A stretch of DNA of 64,000 nucleotides from Ideonella sp. MAG2 (GCA_004359425.1 PTEU01000001.1:438929-502928); one strand, 5' to 3'; positions 1 to 9,248 are shown, counted from the first letter of the stretch. The notes: generated from the letters alone by a model not told the origin. Program-made: numbers and translations.

Positions 1-231
1 ATGCACCGCAAAGCCGTGGTAGCCCGGCGCAGTCTTGCGCTCGGTACGGGCCAGGGCATATTCCTCGTGGGTCTGCGGGTGCAAAAAGACGGGGAAGTCC
101 TTGCCCACCGCCACAAAGCCCGCATCCAGCATGGCCTGGGGCGAGCTGCCCACCACCACCCAATCGCGGTCATGCACCGGGCGGCCCAGCAGGGCATCGC
201 GTACCGCGCCGCCCACCACATAGCACTTCAT
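1..231 (-). CDS. cca: CCA tRNA nucleotidyltransferase, N-terminal part (runs off the left edge)
   Basis: This is the first 77 codons of the enzyme that adds or repairs the 3' CCA end of tRNA. Reading leftward from the ATG at 231, the protein opens [16 protein letters not shown], then [10 protein letters not shown]. That is the nucleotidyltransferase signature: the GGAVRD loop followed by the metal-binding D-x-D of the bacterial class II family. The ATG overlaps the stop of the upstream acetyltransferase gene by four bases (ATGA), so the two are probably translationally coupled. The rest of the gene lies outside the window. Family assignment is secure from the N-terminus alone. Confidence 0.93.
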   Translation of the reverse strand, partial: MKCYVVGGAVRDALLGRPVHDRDWVVVGSSPQAMLDAGFVAVGKDFPVFLHPQTHEEYALARTERKTAPGYHGFAVH

Positions 232-662
232 GTCGAGGCAGGCAGCTCGCGCTGCATCATGAACTTGCTGATCTCGGGCGTGAAGCCGCGCACCTCCCAC
301 ACCACCTCGTAGCCCAGCTTTTCATAGAAGCCACGGGCCTGAAAGCTGAAGGTGCTGAGGTAGATGCGGCGCACGCCTCGGCCCAGCGCCTCTTGCTCAA
401 AGTGTTGCATCAGGGTCCGGCCCAGCCCACTGCGCCGGTGGGCCACTTGCACCCACACTTGCTCCACTTCCGCGCATTCGCCCCAGGTGCGCCCCACCAC
501 GCCGCCCAGCGTGCGGTGCTCATCGTCCAAGGCTGCGCAGACCAAGGCTTGCACCTGTTCCAGTGGGGCGTGGCTCAGATTGTGCGCATGCAGCCCGCCA
601 TCGATCGCGTCGGCAATGTCCGCCGGGCGCTCCGCACTGGTGAGGAATCGAGGCACCCCCAT
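228..662 (-). CDS. GNAT-family N-acetyltransferase
   Basis: A 144-residue protein starting [15 protein letters not shown]. The segment [17 protein letters not shown] is the GNAT acetyl-CoA pyrophosphate-binding motif (R/Q-x-x-G-x-G/A), and the later stretch [18 protein letters not shown] is the usual motif B region ending in FYEKLGY. Length is typical of a single-domain GNAT. The substrate cannot be told from sequence. I chose the ATG at 662 because the open frame upstream of it is the antisense or out-of-frame part of the neighbouring degraded gene. The gene ends in a four-base overlap with cca. Confidence 0.85.
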   Translation of the reverse strand: MGVPRFLTSAERPADIADAIDGGLHAHNLSHAPLEQVQALVCAALDDEHRTLGGVVGRTWGECAEVEQVWVQVAHRRSGLGRTLMQHFEQEALGRGVRRIYLSTFSFQARGFYEKLGYEVVWEVRGFTPEISKFMMQRELPAST

Positions 663-670
663 GGACAGGC

Positions 671-1131
671 TCAGCGGTGCAAGGCGCGCCAGGCATCCAG
701 CCGAGCGCAGCCTTGGTGGTGGCGCAGGTAGCCGGGCGCAATGGCGTGAACCGAGCTGGGCGTGAGGCCCAAGGCGGCCAGCCCAGGCCGACCCGGCGTG
801 GCGATGTTGGGTGTCTGCATGGAGGCTAAGTTGTCGCGCGACATCAAGGGCTCGCCCGGCAGGCACTCCATGGCCAAGGCCTGAAGTTGGGCCAATGCTG
901 AGGGCAGCGGCAGCACGGTGCGCGGGTGGCCGCTGAGCTGCCCGGACAGGGCCACTAACTGCCGCAGGGTAAAGACCTCCGGCCCGGCGCACTCAAAGGT
1001 TTGGCCCACGCTGCTGGGTAGGCGCAGGCTGGCCACCACGGCCTGTGCCACATACGGGCCAGTGCATCGCACAGGGCACTGCCCACAAAGCCCGTGCCCC
1101 CCAGCACCAAAACTTGGTGCAGAGTGGTCAT
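671..1131 (-). pseudogene. Complex I NDUFA9-like NAD(P)-binding protein, internally deleted
   Basis: The ATG at 1131 opens MTTLHQVLVLGGTGFVGSAL, a Rossmann nucleotide-binding start (GGTGFVG) typical of the NDUFA9-like SDR family. After about 26 codons, near 1045-1055, the sequence jumps into another frame. It continues as the family's C-terminal third: VAQAVVASL, GQTFECAGPEVFTLRQLV, LLPGEPLMSRDNL. The family is normally a little over 300 residues, so roughly half the gene is missing and the join is out of frame. The start still overlaps the slt stop by four bases, showing the original operon order. It is either a true pseudogene or an assembly collapse. Confidence 0.8.
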
Positions 1132-3146
1132 GGCAGCGATCTATCTGGTGCCGGGGCCTGGGCCTCACGCGGGCCAACAGTGGCACCCAGGCGCGGCTTC
1201 AAGGCCACGGGTTTGCCGGCGGCGAGGCTGGCGTAATAAGTGGCGTTCGACAACACCCGCCTCACGTAGTCTCGGGTTTCGTGCAGAGGAATGTTTTCGA
1301 TCCAGATGGCGGTTTCCAGCACCGGCCCTTCACGCCAGCGGCGCGGCCGGTTGGGCCCCGCGTTATAGGCTGCTGCGGCCATGGCTTGGGAGCCGCTCAG
1401 GTCGTCTAACACCAGCTTGAGGTAAGCATTGCCCAGGCGCAGATTGGTGTCGCGGTCGGCAATCATTTCGGGCCTGTAGGGCATGCCAATGCGCTTGGCG
1501 GTCCAGCTGGCCGTGGCCGGCATGATTTGCATCAGCCCCGCAGCGCCCACGTGCGAGCGCGCCGCCACAATGAAGCGCGACTCCTGGCGGATCAGGCCGT
1601 AGACATAGGCCGGGTCCAGCCCCGCCTCGCGAGCGCGGGGCACGACTTCGTCGCGCATGGGCCAAGGGAAGCGCTGCTCCATGTCGATCTCGGACTTGCT
1701 GCGCTCACTGGTGTTGATGCAGCGGTCCCAAATCTCACGGCTGCAAGCCAGTTGGGCTGCGGCGAGCAACTCTCGGTCGCCCATGCCGATGAGCGAGAAA
1801 TTCCACTCTCGCACGGCTTCGCTGCGCAGGCCCATGCCAAAGGCCACCAGCGAGCGTTGCAGGCCAGGGTGGCTGCGGGCGGCTTCGCGCTCAGGGGCGC
1901 TGGGGGCGCTGGGCTTGGCGGGCAGGGCTTGCACAGCCCCCAGATCTTCGGCGGCGAGCTGCCCGTAAAAATGCAGCTCGTCCGACAAGTCCTTGAGCAG
2001 TGAACGCGCTTGGTCGCGTTGCTCGTCGCCCGCGCCACCTGGCTTCGCCAGGGCCTGCAGGGCACGCGCGCGCCAGTAACGCCAGGTGGGGTCAGCGCGT
2101 TCCTCTGGGCTCATGGCGTCAATGGCGCGCACGGTCAGCGTCCATTTTTCGCTGCCTTGGCCCAGGCGCAAAGCGGCACGGGCATGCCAGCCCAAGGTTT
2201 CATCACTCCAGTCTGGTTGGCTGCGCAGCTTGGGCTTGAGGGTGTCCCAAGCGTTGCGGCTCCATTCCAGGGCTTCGGGGCGCAGTGCCACCGCCGCTTG
2301 CTTGGCGGTCTGTGCCCAAGCCCAAGCGCCATGTTCGCCGCCCAGCGCGCCCGCCCAGCGCTCTTCCAGCAGCCGGGCCGCTGCCGCCGGGTCACTGGCG
2401 GCCAAGCGGGCCAGCGCCAGGGCAGCGGTTTCGTTACGCGCGTGGCCCAAGGCGATGGCGCGCGTGGTGATGAAGCGCGAGGGGCTGTCCAGAGCGTCTT
2501 GCACCGCCGTGGCCACGCTGTCACCCAGCAAGCTGGCGGCCTGGCGCGCCTGTTTGAGGCGTGCCAGCTCGGTGGCAAGGCGAACTTTGCGCCACACGTC
2601 TTCCGGTGTGAAGCGATCACTGTCTAGCAGGGCCTTGGCCAACTGGTGGCAGCCGTCGTCCGCATCTTTTTGCGCCATCCAGGCGGTGCGGGCGGCATCG
2701 CGCACGTCTTTGCCGCTCACATGCTCGGCCAGCAGGCGGTAGCAGGTCACCTCGCGGTCGTCGTTCATTTTGAAGCGAGGCACTTCTCGGTTGAATGCCG
2801 GCCAGTCGCGGCGGCGGCCCAACTCCAGCAGCCAATCATTGCGCAGCCGGTCTTCCACAAAGCTGCCCGGCCAGCGCGCATAAAAAGCATCCACCTCGTC
2901 TTGGCGGGCCTCTGGCAGGCGGACGGTCAAGGCCCAGTAGTCCACCCAAGTGGCCAAGGGGTGGCGGGCGTCCAGCACGGCGCTGCGCAGGTTGGCGAGC
3001 TTGGCCTTGTCTTTACGGACAAAGGCCTGGCGTGCATCGCGCACCAAGTCGTCAGCATCAGCCTGCGCCTGAACGCTGAAGCAGGCCGCAGCGCCGACGA
3101 AGACGGCCAGGGTCGCTAGCACAGGAGGGATTCGGGTTTTCCACAT
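1128..3146 (-). CDS. slt: Soluble lytic murein transglycosylase (Slt70-like)
   Basis: This 672-residue periplasmic enzyme cleaves the MurNAc-GlcNAc bond of peptidoglycan to give 1,6-anhydro products. A signal peptide covers about residues 1-28. A long alpha-helical superhelical region follows, and the SLT catalytic domain lies near the C-terminus. The catalytic Glu is in GLIRQESRF (about residue 522), followed by AAGLMQIMPATA, LRLGNAYL and AAAYNAGPNRPRRW, all conserved family 1 motifs. It heads a leftward operon with the NDUFA9-like remnant, the GNAT gene and cca, joined by ATGA overlaps. Confidence 0.93.
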   Translation of the reverse strand: MWKTRIPPVLATLAVFVGAAACFSVQAQADADDLVRDARQAFVRKDKAKLANLRSAVLDARHPLATWVDYWALTVRLPEARQDEVDAFYARWPGSFVEDRLRNDWLLELGRRRDWPAFNREVPRFKMNDDREVTCYRLLAEHVSGKDVRDAARTAWMAQKDADDGCHQLAKALLDSDRFTPEDVWRKVRLATELARLKQARQAASLLGDSVATAVQDALDSPSRFITTRAIALGHARNETAALALARLAASDPAAAARLLEERWAGALGGEHGAWAWAQTAKQAAVALRPEALEWSRNAWDTLKPKLRSQPDWSDETLGWHARAALRLGQGSEKWTLTVRAIDAMSPEERADPTWRYWRARALQALAKPGGAGDEQRDQARSLLKDLSDELHFYGQLAAEDLGAVQALPAKPSAPSAPEREAARSHPGLQRSLVAFGMGLRSEAVREWNFSLIGMGDRELLAAAQLACSREIWDRCINTSERSKSEIDMEQRFPWPMRDEVVPRAREAGLDPAYVYGLIRQESRFIVAARSHVGAAGLMQIMPATASWTAKRIGMPYRPEMIADRDTNLRLGNAYLKLVLDDLSGSQAMAAAAYNAGPNRPRRWREGPVLETAIWIENIPLHETRDYVRRVLSNATYYASLAAGKPVALKPRLGATVGPREAQAPAPDRSLP

Positions 3147-3197
3147 GACCGGGCACTGTAACCCGATCTGCCCGCTCTGGGCGGGCTGAGGGGCTTC

Positions 3198-3887
3198 TCA
3201 TCGGTGCTGGCGATAAGGCTCTTCGAAGTCCAGGTATTCCTGCTCTGCCAGGGCTTCGGCAACCCAGGCCGCCACGCCGGGCGAGGTCCAGACGCGGTCC
3301 ATATAGGCGGCGACCGTGGCATTGACCGGCACCGCATAAGTCCGCAGGCGGCCCACCACAGGGGCGAAGTAGGCATCGACAATGCCGAACTCCCCAAACA
3401 GAAAAGGCCCACCGCTGCCCGCCAGGGCTTCGCACCAAAGGGCTTGCAGGCGGTCCAGGTCGGCACGCACGCTGGCTTGCTCTCGCAGCACTCGCTGGCC
3501 CACCTCGGGCAGCGAGGCTTCAATGTTTTGCGGCAAGTGGCTGCGCAGCGCGCCAAAGCCGCTGTGCATCTCGGCGCACAGGCTGCGTGCGCGGGCGCGC
3601 TGCAGGCGGTCGCGCGGCCACAGCGGGTGTTCGGGGTGGCGTTCGGCCAAGTACTCGGCAATGGCCAGGGTGTCCCACACCGTCAAGCCCTCGTCGATCA
3701 GCGCGGGCACCTTGCCCGTGGGCGAGATCTCGGCCATACGCCGCTTGAAGGCGGAGTCGGGCGTAAAGCCGTCAAAGCGCACCATGCGCTCTTCAAACGG
3801 GATGCCGAAGTGCTGCAACAAGACCCAGGGTCGCATTGACCAGGAGGAGTAGTTCTTGTTGCCGATGACGAGTTGCAAGGAAGGCAT
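3198..3887 (-). CDS. Glutathione S-transferase family protein
   Basis: A 229-residue cytosolic protein with an N-terminal thioredoxin-fold GST domain. It starts with LVIGNKNYSSWSMRPWVLL, in which a serine-rich turn is the likely glutathione-activating site. SPTGKVPALI carries the cis-proline VPAL motif, and VWDTLAIAEYLAE is the usual Ser/Asp glutathione-binding helix. An all-helical C-terminal domain follows. I set the start at 3887 (MPSLQL), because the upstream in-frame residues look non-coding. The gene is convergent with nothing and is followed by slt. The specific substrate is unknown. Confidence 0.9.
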   Translation of the reverse strand: MPSLQLVIGNKNYSSWSMRPWVLLQHFGIPFEERMVRFDGFTPDSAFKRRMAEISPTGKVPALIDEGLTVWDTLAIAEYLAERHPEHPLWPRDRLQRARARSLCAEMHSGFGALRSHLPQNIEASLPEVGQRVLREQASVRADLDRLQALWCEALAGSGGPFLFGEFGIVDAYFAPVVGRLRTYAVPVNATVAAYMDRVWTSPGVAAWVAEALAEQEYLDFEEPYRQHR

Positions 3888-3989
3888 GGTGGGTGGGGCG
3901 CAAGGCCATGAAGAAGAATGCGGGGATGCTAGCGCGCGGCCTGCATCGCATGGGTGAAAGCTGTGCATGGCAGCCATGCGTGTAGCGCA

Positions 3990-4982
3990 TTAATCGCTGT
4001 CGACATCGACCTCCGGGTCGGGGGTGTCACCAATGGCTTGGCGGGTCAAGGCTGCCTGCTGCTGCACCCAGACACTGAAGGCCAGCACCTCGGGCCGGGG
4101 GTGGGCACTGCCACCGCCCAGCGGCAGCAACCAATAGCACCAGGGTGCCCAGCGGCGGCCCTGGGGGCCAAAGGGCTCGATCAGGTCGCCCTCGCTCACC
4201 GCATCATGCACCATGGCCAGGCGGGCCAGCGCCACCCCTTGGCCGGCCAAAGCCGCCTGCATCTGCTGGTGGGTGTAATTCATGCTGAGCCAGCGCCTTG
4301 GGGTCAAACTAGGTAAGCCGTGTGCCGCCAGCCAAGCGCTCCAGCCCAGCTCGCTGGCATGCGGTGAGCCGTCGTCCATGTCGAGCAAGGTGTGGTGGGC
4401 CAGGTCGTCTGGCCGGGTCAGGGCGGGGGCTTCCCCTCGGGCAATGGCCTCGGCCAGGCGGCGGCCAATCACGGGCGTCAAGACCTCACCGAACAAGCGT
4501 TTCGCAGCCGCTGGCGCGCGCTCGGGGCGGCAATGCCTCAGGGCCAAGTCCAGCTCCATATCGTCCTCGTCCACCATGCGGTCAGTGGCTGAGATGCGGA
4601 TATCAGCGTCAGAGTGGTCGTGCTCGAACAAAGGCAGGCGTGGCATCAGCCACAGCGAGGCGAAGGACGGGAACGTGGTGACGCTGACCTTGGCACGGCT
4701 GCGGCTCATGCGGATCTGGCGCACGCTGGCGTCCAGGCGGGCCAGCAGGGGTTCGGTGGCGCGCAGCAAGGTGTGGCCTGCGGCGGTTAACTCCACCTTG
4801 CGGGTCGCACGCTGGAACAGCGGAGCCCCCAGTTCTTCCTCCAAGCCTTTGATCTGTCGGCTGACGGCGGGTTGGGTCAGGTGAAGCTCTTGGGCAGCGG
4901 CGCTGAAGCTCAGGTGCCGAGCCACGGCCTCAAAGCTGCGCAGGCAATCCAAGGGAAGGGGGCGGTGGAGTGGGCGATTCAT
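3990..4982 (-). CDS. LysR-family transcriptional regulator (GcvA-like)
   Basis: A 330-residue regulator. The N-terminal winged helix-turn-helix spans about residues 10-70 (LRSFEAVARHLSFSAAA, LTQPAVSRQIKGLEEELG). The rest is a LysR substrate-binding domain that includes SFASLWLMPRLPLF, the GcvA-type signature. The ligand is unknown. It is transcribed away from the DUF2917 gene at 5072, with about 90 bases between the two starts. Divergent LysR/target arrangements often mean the neighbour is regulated, but nothing here proves it. Confidence 0.92.
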   Translation of the reverse strand: MNRPLHRPLPLDCLRSFEAVARHLSFSAAAQELHLTQPAVSRQIKGLEEELGAPLFQRATRKVELTAAGHTLLRATEPLLARLDASVRQIRMSRSRAKVSVTTFPSFASLWLMPRLPLFEHDHSDADIRISATDRMVDEDDMELDLALRHCRPERAPAAAKRLFGEVLTPVIGRRLAEAIARGEAPALTRPDDLAHHTLLDMDDGSPHASELGWSAWLAAHGLPSLTPRRWLSMNYTHQQMQAALAGQGVALARLAMVHDAVSEGDLIEPFGPQGRRWAPWCYWLLPLGGGSAHPRPEVLAFSVWVQQQAALTRQAIGDTPDPEVDVDSD

Positions 4983-5071
4983 GACGCCAGCTTATCAATC
5001 TCAAGACGCAATGTCATTGGATTTTTGACCGTGGCCTCTGCATCATGTGGCCATTGACCAGGAGCCCATTC

Positions 5072-5467
5072 ATGACATCCACACCTCTTCACCATGTTCA
5101 ACGCCTGCGTCTGAGCGGTGATGCCCAACTGTGCGCCGTTCAGGGCACGCTCTGGGTGACGCGCGACCACGACCCGCTCGACCACGTGCTGGGAGAAGGG
5201 GCTTGCCTGACGCTGCGGCGTGGCGATTGGGTCACGCTAGAGGCGTGGCAGGCGGGCGTGCCCAGCGCTTGGGGCTTGCGGCCCACGCCTCGCCGTCACG
5301 GCTTGGGCAGGCGCTTCTTGGCTGCCGGTTTAGGCGCGTTAGCGGCCCGGGTGCGTGGCTTGGCGGCCGGCTTGCTGGCCCTGGCCCGCAGCGCCGAGGC
5401 CATGGCCTCGCGTGCCCAGGGTTGCATCTCGGCCACCGACTCCAAGGCTTCAGCCGGCACGGTGTAG
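5072..5467 (+). CDS. DUF2917 domain protein
   Basis: A small protein starting MTSTPLHHVQRLRLSGD. The part up to about residue 70 contains the DUF2917 pattern of a beta-rich domain with GTLWVTRDHDPLDHVLGEG followed by LRRGDWVTLEA. Function is unknown; the family is common in Burkholderiales. The frame stays open to 5467, where its last 170 bases lie antisense to the tfoX-like gene. That Ala/Arg-rich tail may be a read-on rather than conserved protein. Divergent from the LysR gene. Confidence 0.68.
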   Translation: MTSTPLHHVQRLRLSGDAQLCAVQGTLWVTRDHDPLDHVLGEGACLTLRRGDWVTLEAWQAGVPSAWGLRPTPRRHGLGRRFLAAGLGALAARVRGLAAGLLALARSAEAMASRAQGCISATDSKASAGTV

Positions 5468-5718
5468 TAGCGCAGATGGCCTTGGCGGCCGTCGGCCATG
5501 GTGTACTCAAAGCGGCTGCAAGCAGCGGCCACAAAGCGTGCCTCATTGTGCTCATCGGCCTTCAGGTAGAGCTGGTCATTCAGGATCAGGGCGATGAACA
5601 GCTCATCCACATAAATGCCGTGCCCACCAAACATACGGCGTGAGCGCACCGCGCCCAGCGGGCTCAACAGTTCAAGTGCCCAGGCCAAAAGCTCGGCATT
5701 GGGAGGTGGGGTCTTCAT
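5296..5718 (-). CDS. TfoX/Sxy N-terminal-domain protein
   Basis: A 140-residue protein starting MKTPPPNAELLAWALELL. The TfoX N-terminal domain covers residues 5-100: SPLGAVRSRRMFGGHGIYV, IALILNDQLYLKADEHN, HLRYYTVP. A basic Ala/Lys/Pro-rich tail follows (KPAAKPRTR, KPAAKKRLPKP). TfoX/Sxy proteins are linked to competence control in gammaproteobacteria, but single-domain homologues like this one have no settled role. The start at 5718 fits the conserved domain boundary; an in-frame ATG at 5763 is possible. Its 3' end overlaps the DUF2917 frame antisense. Confidence 0.85.
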   Translation of the reverse strand: MKTPPPNAELLAWALELLSPLGAVRSRRMFGGHGIYVDELFIALILNDQLYLKADEHNEARFVAAACSRFEYTMADGRQGHLRYYTVPAEALESVAEMQPWAREAMASALRARASKPAAKPRTRAANAPKPAAKKRLPKP

Positions 5719-5819
5719 CGTGGGCAGAGGGCTTGGGTTTGCAGGCAAAGGTTGCCCATGCACAATCGGGCTTCCGCTGCTGCATTGTGCGGCGCTTTCA
5801 CAGCGCTGTGTGACCCGTC

Positions 5820-6413
5820 ATGACCCTGCCGTTCAAGCTCAACCTCGAACCCTCCCGTGACAAGGCCGTGTTGCGCAAGCAATTGCAGGCGGAGCGGCTC
5901 AGTCTGTTGGATCGCCACCAGCGCGCCGCGCATTTGCAAGAGGTGCTGCAAGTTTGGTTGATCAGCCGCAAAGAGCAAACCATTGGCGCGTACTGGCCCA
6001 TCAAGGGCGAGTTTGATGCCTTGCCAGCGCTCTACCGCTGGAGCGAAGCCGCAGAGGGCCGCCGCATTGGCCTGCCCGTGATCAACCGTGACACCAAGCA
6101 GCTCACCTTTCATGTGTGGTATCCCGGCTGCCCCATGGAGGAGGACGCCTACGGCATCCCCAAGCCCAAGGACACTGAGTCCTTTCACCCGGAGCTATTG
6201 CTGGTGCCTTGCGTGGGCTTTGGCCCGGGTGGCACACGCTTGGGCTACGGTGGTGGTTTTTATGACCGCACGCTGGCTGCGCTGCAACCCGCACCCGCCA
6301 CGGCGGGGCTGGGCTACTCACACGGCTATGTGCCGTGGCTGGAGCCCGAGCCGCATGACATGCCGCTGGACGCCCTGCTGACCGAAGAGGGCGTTTTCTG
6401 GCAGCGTGAATGA
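5820..6413 (+). CDS. 5-formyltetrahydrofolate cyclo-ligase
   Basis: A 197-residue cytosolic enzyme that converts 5-formyl-THF to 5,10-methenyl-THF with ATP. Visible motifs are the N-terminal basic helix DKAVLRKQLQAERLSL, the substrate-loop AYWPIKGEFD, and the family signature VPCVGFGPGGTRLGYGGGFY near residue 135. Its stop overlaps the start of the sensor kinase gene by eight bases. In many proteobacteria 6S RNA precedes this gene, but the 100-base upstream gap here is too short to hold it. Confidence 0.94.
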   Translation: MTLPFKLNLEPSRDKAVLRKQLQAERLSLLDRHQRAAHLQEVLQVWLISRKEQTIGAYWPIKGEFDALPALYRWSEAAEGRRIGLPVINRDTKQLTFHVWYPGCPMEEDAYGIPKPKDTESFHPELLLVPCVGFGPGGTRLGYGGGFYDRTLAALQPAPATAGLGYSHGYVPWLEPEPHDMPLDALLTEEGVFWQRE

Positions 6414-8409
6414 GCGCATGAGCACCGTCTCAGCCTGGTTGGCCACGGTCTGGGCCTGGGCGCTTCCGCCTCAGTTTGAAGCAGAGCAGGAGCGGGCTTA
6501 CCGGTTGATGCGCCACCAGCAACTCTTGCCGGTGCGTCGCGTGGCCAGTATGGTGGCCGCACTGGTCTGGTGCCTTTACATTCCCCGCGACTACCTGCTG
6601 GCCTCAGTAGAGAAGGCCTATGCCGTTGTGCTGGAGGACCTGATCGCGATTCGTCTCTTGGTGGCGGCGGTCTTCTTGTTCACGCACTGGCATTTCTTTT
6701 CATCGCGGCGGGTACTTGCCGAGCCAGGCTATGGCGACCAGCTGATTGTGGCGGCGGCGGCCGTGGTGTTTCTGGGGCTGTCAGGGATTGTGATGCTGCT
6801 GCCCCATCCTTATGACCAACTGTATGGCGTTCTGGGCTTGGCCTTGGTGGTCTCGGCCACCTATGGCCTGTTTGGCCTGCCGATGCGCGCCGCCTTGTTC
6901 TTGGTGCACTGGCAATTGGCACTGGTTGCCATCACCCTGTGGTGGTGCATCACCCACAAGCTGGAGGCCGGTGCTTCGGTGGCGACGCAGCAGTTTGCTT
7001 ACAGCGCGGCACTGTTGATGTGCACCTTTGTGGGGGTGGGCTGTACCGTCTGTTGGCTGCAGGAGGTCAATGCTCGGCGCAGTTTTTTGGACCGGCAGGT
7101 ATTGGCACAGCAGAACGAGAAAATCAGCCTGCACGGACAGGCACTGCAACAACTCAACGACGCGCTGGCCTTGTCGGGCGCGCAGGCGCAAGAGCGGCTG
7201 CAAGCGGTGATCCGGCTCCAAGAGCGGCTGCATCACGAGGCCGAAGCTCGCAGCCGTGAACGTGCCCAGTTCATGGCCAATGCGGTGCATGACTTGAGGC
7301 AACCCGTGCAGGCCATCATGGCGGCCATGTACCCGGTCGCCAATGCCCTGGAGCGAGGGGACCGCGATACCGTGGCGCAGTTGCTGCACCTCTCGCATCA
7401 AGCCACGCATTTTTTGCAAAACCAGTTGACCGGCATGCTGGAGATCGCCCGGCTAGAGTCGGGCCGCGTGCAGCCCGACTTGTCTTGGGTGGAGTTGGGG
7501 GCATTGACGCAAGAGACGGTTGCCGCCTATTCGGCGCAGGCTCAGATTGAAGGTGTGAACCTGGTTGTTGAGCGGCCTGCCGAGGCCAGTTGGGTGTGTA
7601 GCGACGCGCAGTTTTTGCGGCGCATCGTGGGCAATTTGGTCAGCAACGGCATCAAGTACCGGCGAGCTGAGGCCCAGGGAGGGGCTTGGGTGCGCGTCAT
7701 AGTGTCCAGCCTTGCTGGCCGGGCCTCGGTCCAGGTGGTGGACAACGGCCAGGGCATTGCAGAGGAGCTGTTGACGCGCGGCATGATTTTTCAGCCCTTT
7801 TTTCAAGCCAACAATCTGCTCGCACAGGCCGAAAAGGGCGTGGGCTTGGGTTTGGCCGTGGTGCAAAAGCTGGTGGCATTGTTGAACGAGCACACGCTGG
7901 ACGTGAGTTCCACGGTGGGCCAGGGCAGCCGCTTTACCTTGAGCCTGCCTCAGACCTCGGTGGATGCCGTGGCGGTGTCAGCCTTGCAGCAGGCTCGGGC
8001 CATGGACCTGCCTTCGCTGGCCGGTTTGTACCTGGTGTTGGTTGAGGACGATGAGATCGTGCGAGAGTCGCTATCCCAAATGTTCCGCGTCATGGGGGTG
8101 TTGTGTGAGCCCTTTGCGGACTACCAGGCCTTGGCCGCCGCAGTGGCAGACTTTGAGCGATGCCCCGACGTGTTGATCAGCGACTACCGCTTGCCCGCAG
8201 GGCGCACGGCGCTGGATGTGCGCCGTCTCCATGAGGCCGAGTGGCCGCAAGTGCCCATGCTTATTCTGACGGGCGAGCCTTTGGACGCTGGGGCGCTACC
8301 GGGGCTGGAGGGCGTCACCATTCTTTGCAAACCGGTGGCCATGGCGGACTTGCTGCGCACCCTGGCCAGGGTGTCGCGCTCGGCGCTGGCGCAAACCTCG
8401 TCACTGTGA
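6406..8409 (+). CDS. Membrane hybrid sensor histidine kinase with C-terminal receiver
   Basis: A 667-residue inner-membrane kinase. Residues 40-220 hold about six hydrophobic segments, and a coiled coil follows (225-285). The HisKA box has phospho-acceptor His about residue 295 (MANAVHDLRQP). The ATPase domain shows GNLVSNGIKY (N box), VVDNGQGIA (G1) and GVGLGLAVV (G2). A C-terminal receiver begins LVLVEDDEIVRES, with the acceptor Asp in LISDYRLPAG. No separate periplasmic sensor domain is visible, so the membrane segments probably sense. The start is GTG at 6406, or ATG at 6418. It converges on the LuxR-type regulator at 8427, its likely partner. Confidence 0.9.
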   Translation: MNERMSTVSAWLATVWAWALPPQFEAEQERAYRLMRHQQLLPVRRVASMVAALVWCLYIPRDYLLASVEKAYAVVLEDLIAIRLLVAAVFLFTHWHFFSSRRVLAEPGYGDQLIVAAAAVVFLGLSGIVMLLPHPYDQLYGVLGLALVVSATYGLFGLPMRAALFLVHWQLALVAITLWWCITHKLEAGASVATQQFAYSAALLMCTFVGVGCTVCWLQEVNARRSFLDRQVLAQQNEKISLHGQALQQLNDALALSGAQAQERLQAVIRLQERLHHEAEARSRERAQFMANAVHDLRQPVQAIMAAMYPVANALERGDRDTVAQLLHLSHQATHFLQNQLTGMLEIARLESGRVQPDLSWVELGALTQETVAAYSAQAQIEGVNLVVERPAEASWVCSDAQFLRRIVGNLVSNGIKYRRAEAQGGAWVRVIVSSLAGRASVQVVDNGQGIAEELLTRGMIFQPFFQANNLLAQAEKGVGLGLAVVQKLVALLNEHTLDVSSTVGQGSRFTLSLPQTSVDAVAVSALQQARAMDLPSLAGLYLVLVEDDEIVRESLSQMFRVMGVLCEPFADYQALAAAVADFERCPDVLISDYRLPAGRTALDVRRLHEAEWPQVPMLILTGEPLDAGALPGLEGVTILCKPVAMADLLRTLARVSRSALAQTSSL

Positions 8410-8426
8410 CCCCCTATGGCGTCCAC

Positions 8427-9248
8427 TCAAGCGGGGTGAGGGGCTTGCGTTGCGTCGGTCAGGCCTGGGTTGGGGGGTGAAATGGGCCGAGGCACGCGCA
8501 GGCCCAGGCGCGAGACTTCAATGATCAGCTCGGTGCGGCGCGCCACCTTGAAGTGCCGCAGCAACTCAGAGACATAGGTCTTTCTGACCGTGCCTTCGCT
8601 GATGCCCATCTGGCGGGCAATGCCCTTGTTGGGGAGGCCTTGGCAGAGGTAGTAAAGCACCTCGGTCATGCGCGGTGACAAGGCAAAGTCAGCCAGCGTC
8701 TTCTGTGGGCTGGCCTGCTGGGTTGCGGCCACACCCGACCTTGGCATGGCCAGGATGGAGGCGGGCAGGAACACGCCGTCGTTGAGCACGGTGTTCAACG
8801 CTTCAGCAAACACCGACTCATTTCCCGAGCTCTTGGCGATATAGCCCGAGGCCCCAGAGGCGATGCAATGCATGACCGTGTCGCGGTCGTCCGAGGCCGA
8901 GAGCATGATGACTTTGACCGGTAGCCCTTGTTCTCGCACATGGGCCAATAGATCGAGGCCGGACTTCTCTGACCGCAAATCAATGTCCAAGAGCACGAAG
9001 TCAATCTTGTACTGCTCTAGCTTGCGCAGGGCTTCGTCATAACTACCCGCCTCGGTGATCTGCAGCGTAGGCTCCATGACATGGAGCATGGTCTTCATGC
9101 CAGCCCGAACCAGACTCTGGTCTTCAACCAGCAGCACATTGGTGGTCTGCTCTGCCCGCGGCGCAGCCTCCAAAGCGCCCGCCTCAGACAGGGGCTGGGC
9201 GCTGCTTGCTGGAGGCGCTGCTGTCGCAAGGCGGGCTGAGGTAGGCAT
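8427..9248 (-). CDS. LuxR/NarL-family response regulator
   Basis: A 273-residue regulator. After a low-complexity N-terminal tail of about 35 residues, the receiver domain starts NVLLVEDQSLVRAGM (acidic pocket E/D). It has the phosphorylated Asp in FVLLDIDLRSEKSG and the Thr/Ser-Lys side (IMLSASDD, GYIAKSS). The C-terminal helix-turn-helix is LSPRMTEVLYYLCQGLPNKG, then GISEGTVRKTYVSELLRHF. The start at 9248 keeps the tail short; an upstream GTG or ATG is possible. It is convergent with the hybrid kinase, 17 bases apart, which suggests a pair. Target genes are unknown. Confidence 0.9.
   Translation of the reverse strand: MPTSARLATAAPPASSAQPLSEAGALEAAPRAEQTTNVLLVEDQSLVRAGMKTMLHVMEPTLQITEAGSYDEALRKLEQYKIDFVLLDIDLRSEKSGLDLLAHVREQGLPVKVIMLSASDDRDTVMHCIASGASGYIAKSSGNESVFAEALNTVLNDGVFLPASILAMPRSGVAATQQASPQKTLADFALSPRMTEVLYYLCQGLPNKGIARQMGISEGTVRKTYVSELLRHFKVARRTELIIEVSRLGLRVPRPISPPNPGLTDATQAPHPA

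Noticed and set aside
5719-5819. 6S RNA gene before the 5-formyl-THF cyclo-ligase
   Set aside because: The gap is only about 100 bases, too short for 6S RNA, and lacks its long central-bubble hairpin; only two short stems (GCACAAT/ATTGTGC and GCGCT/AGCGC) are seen.
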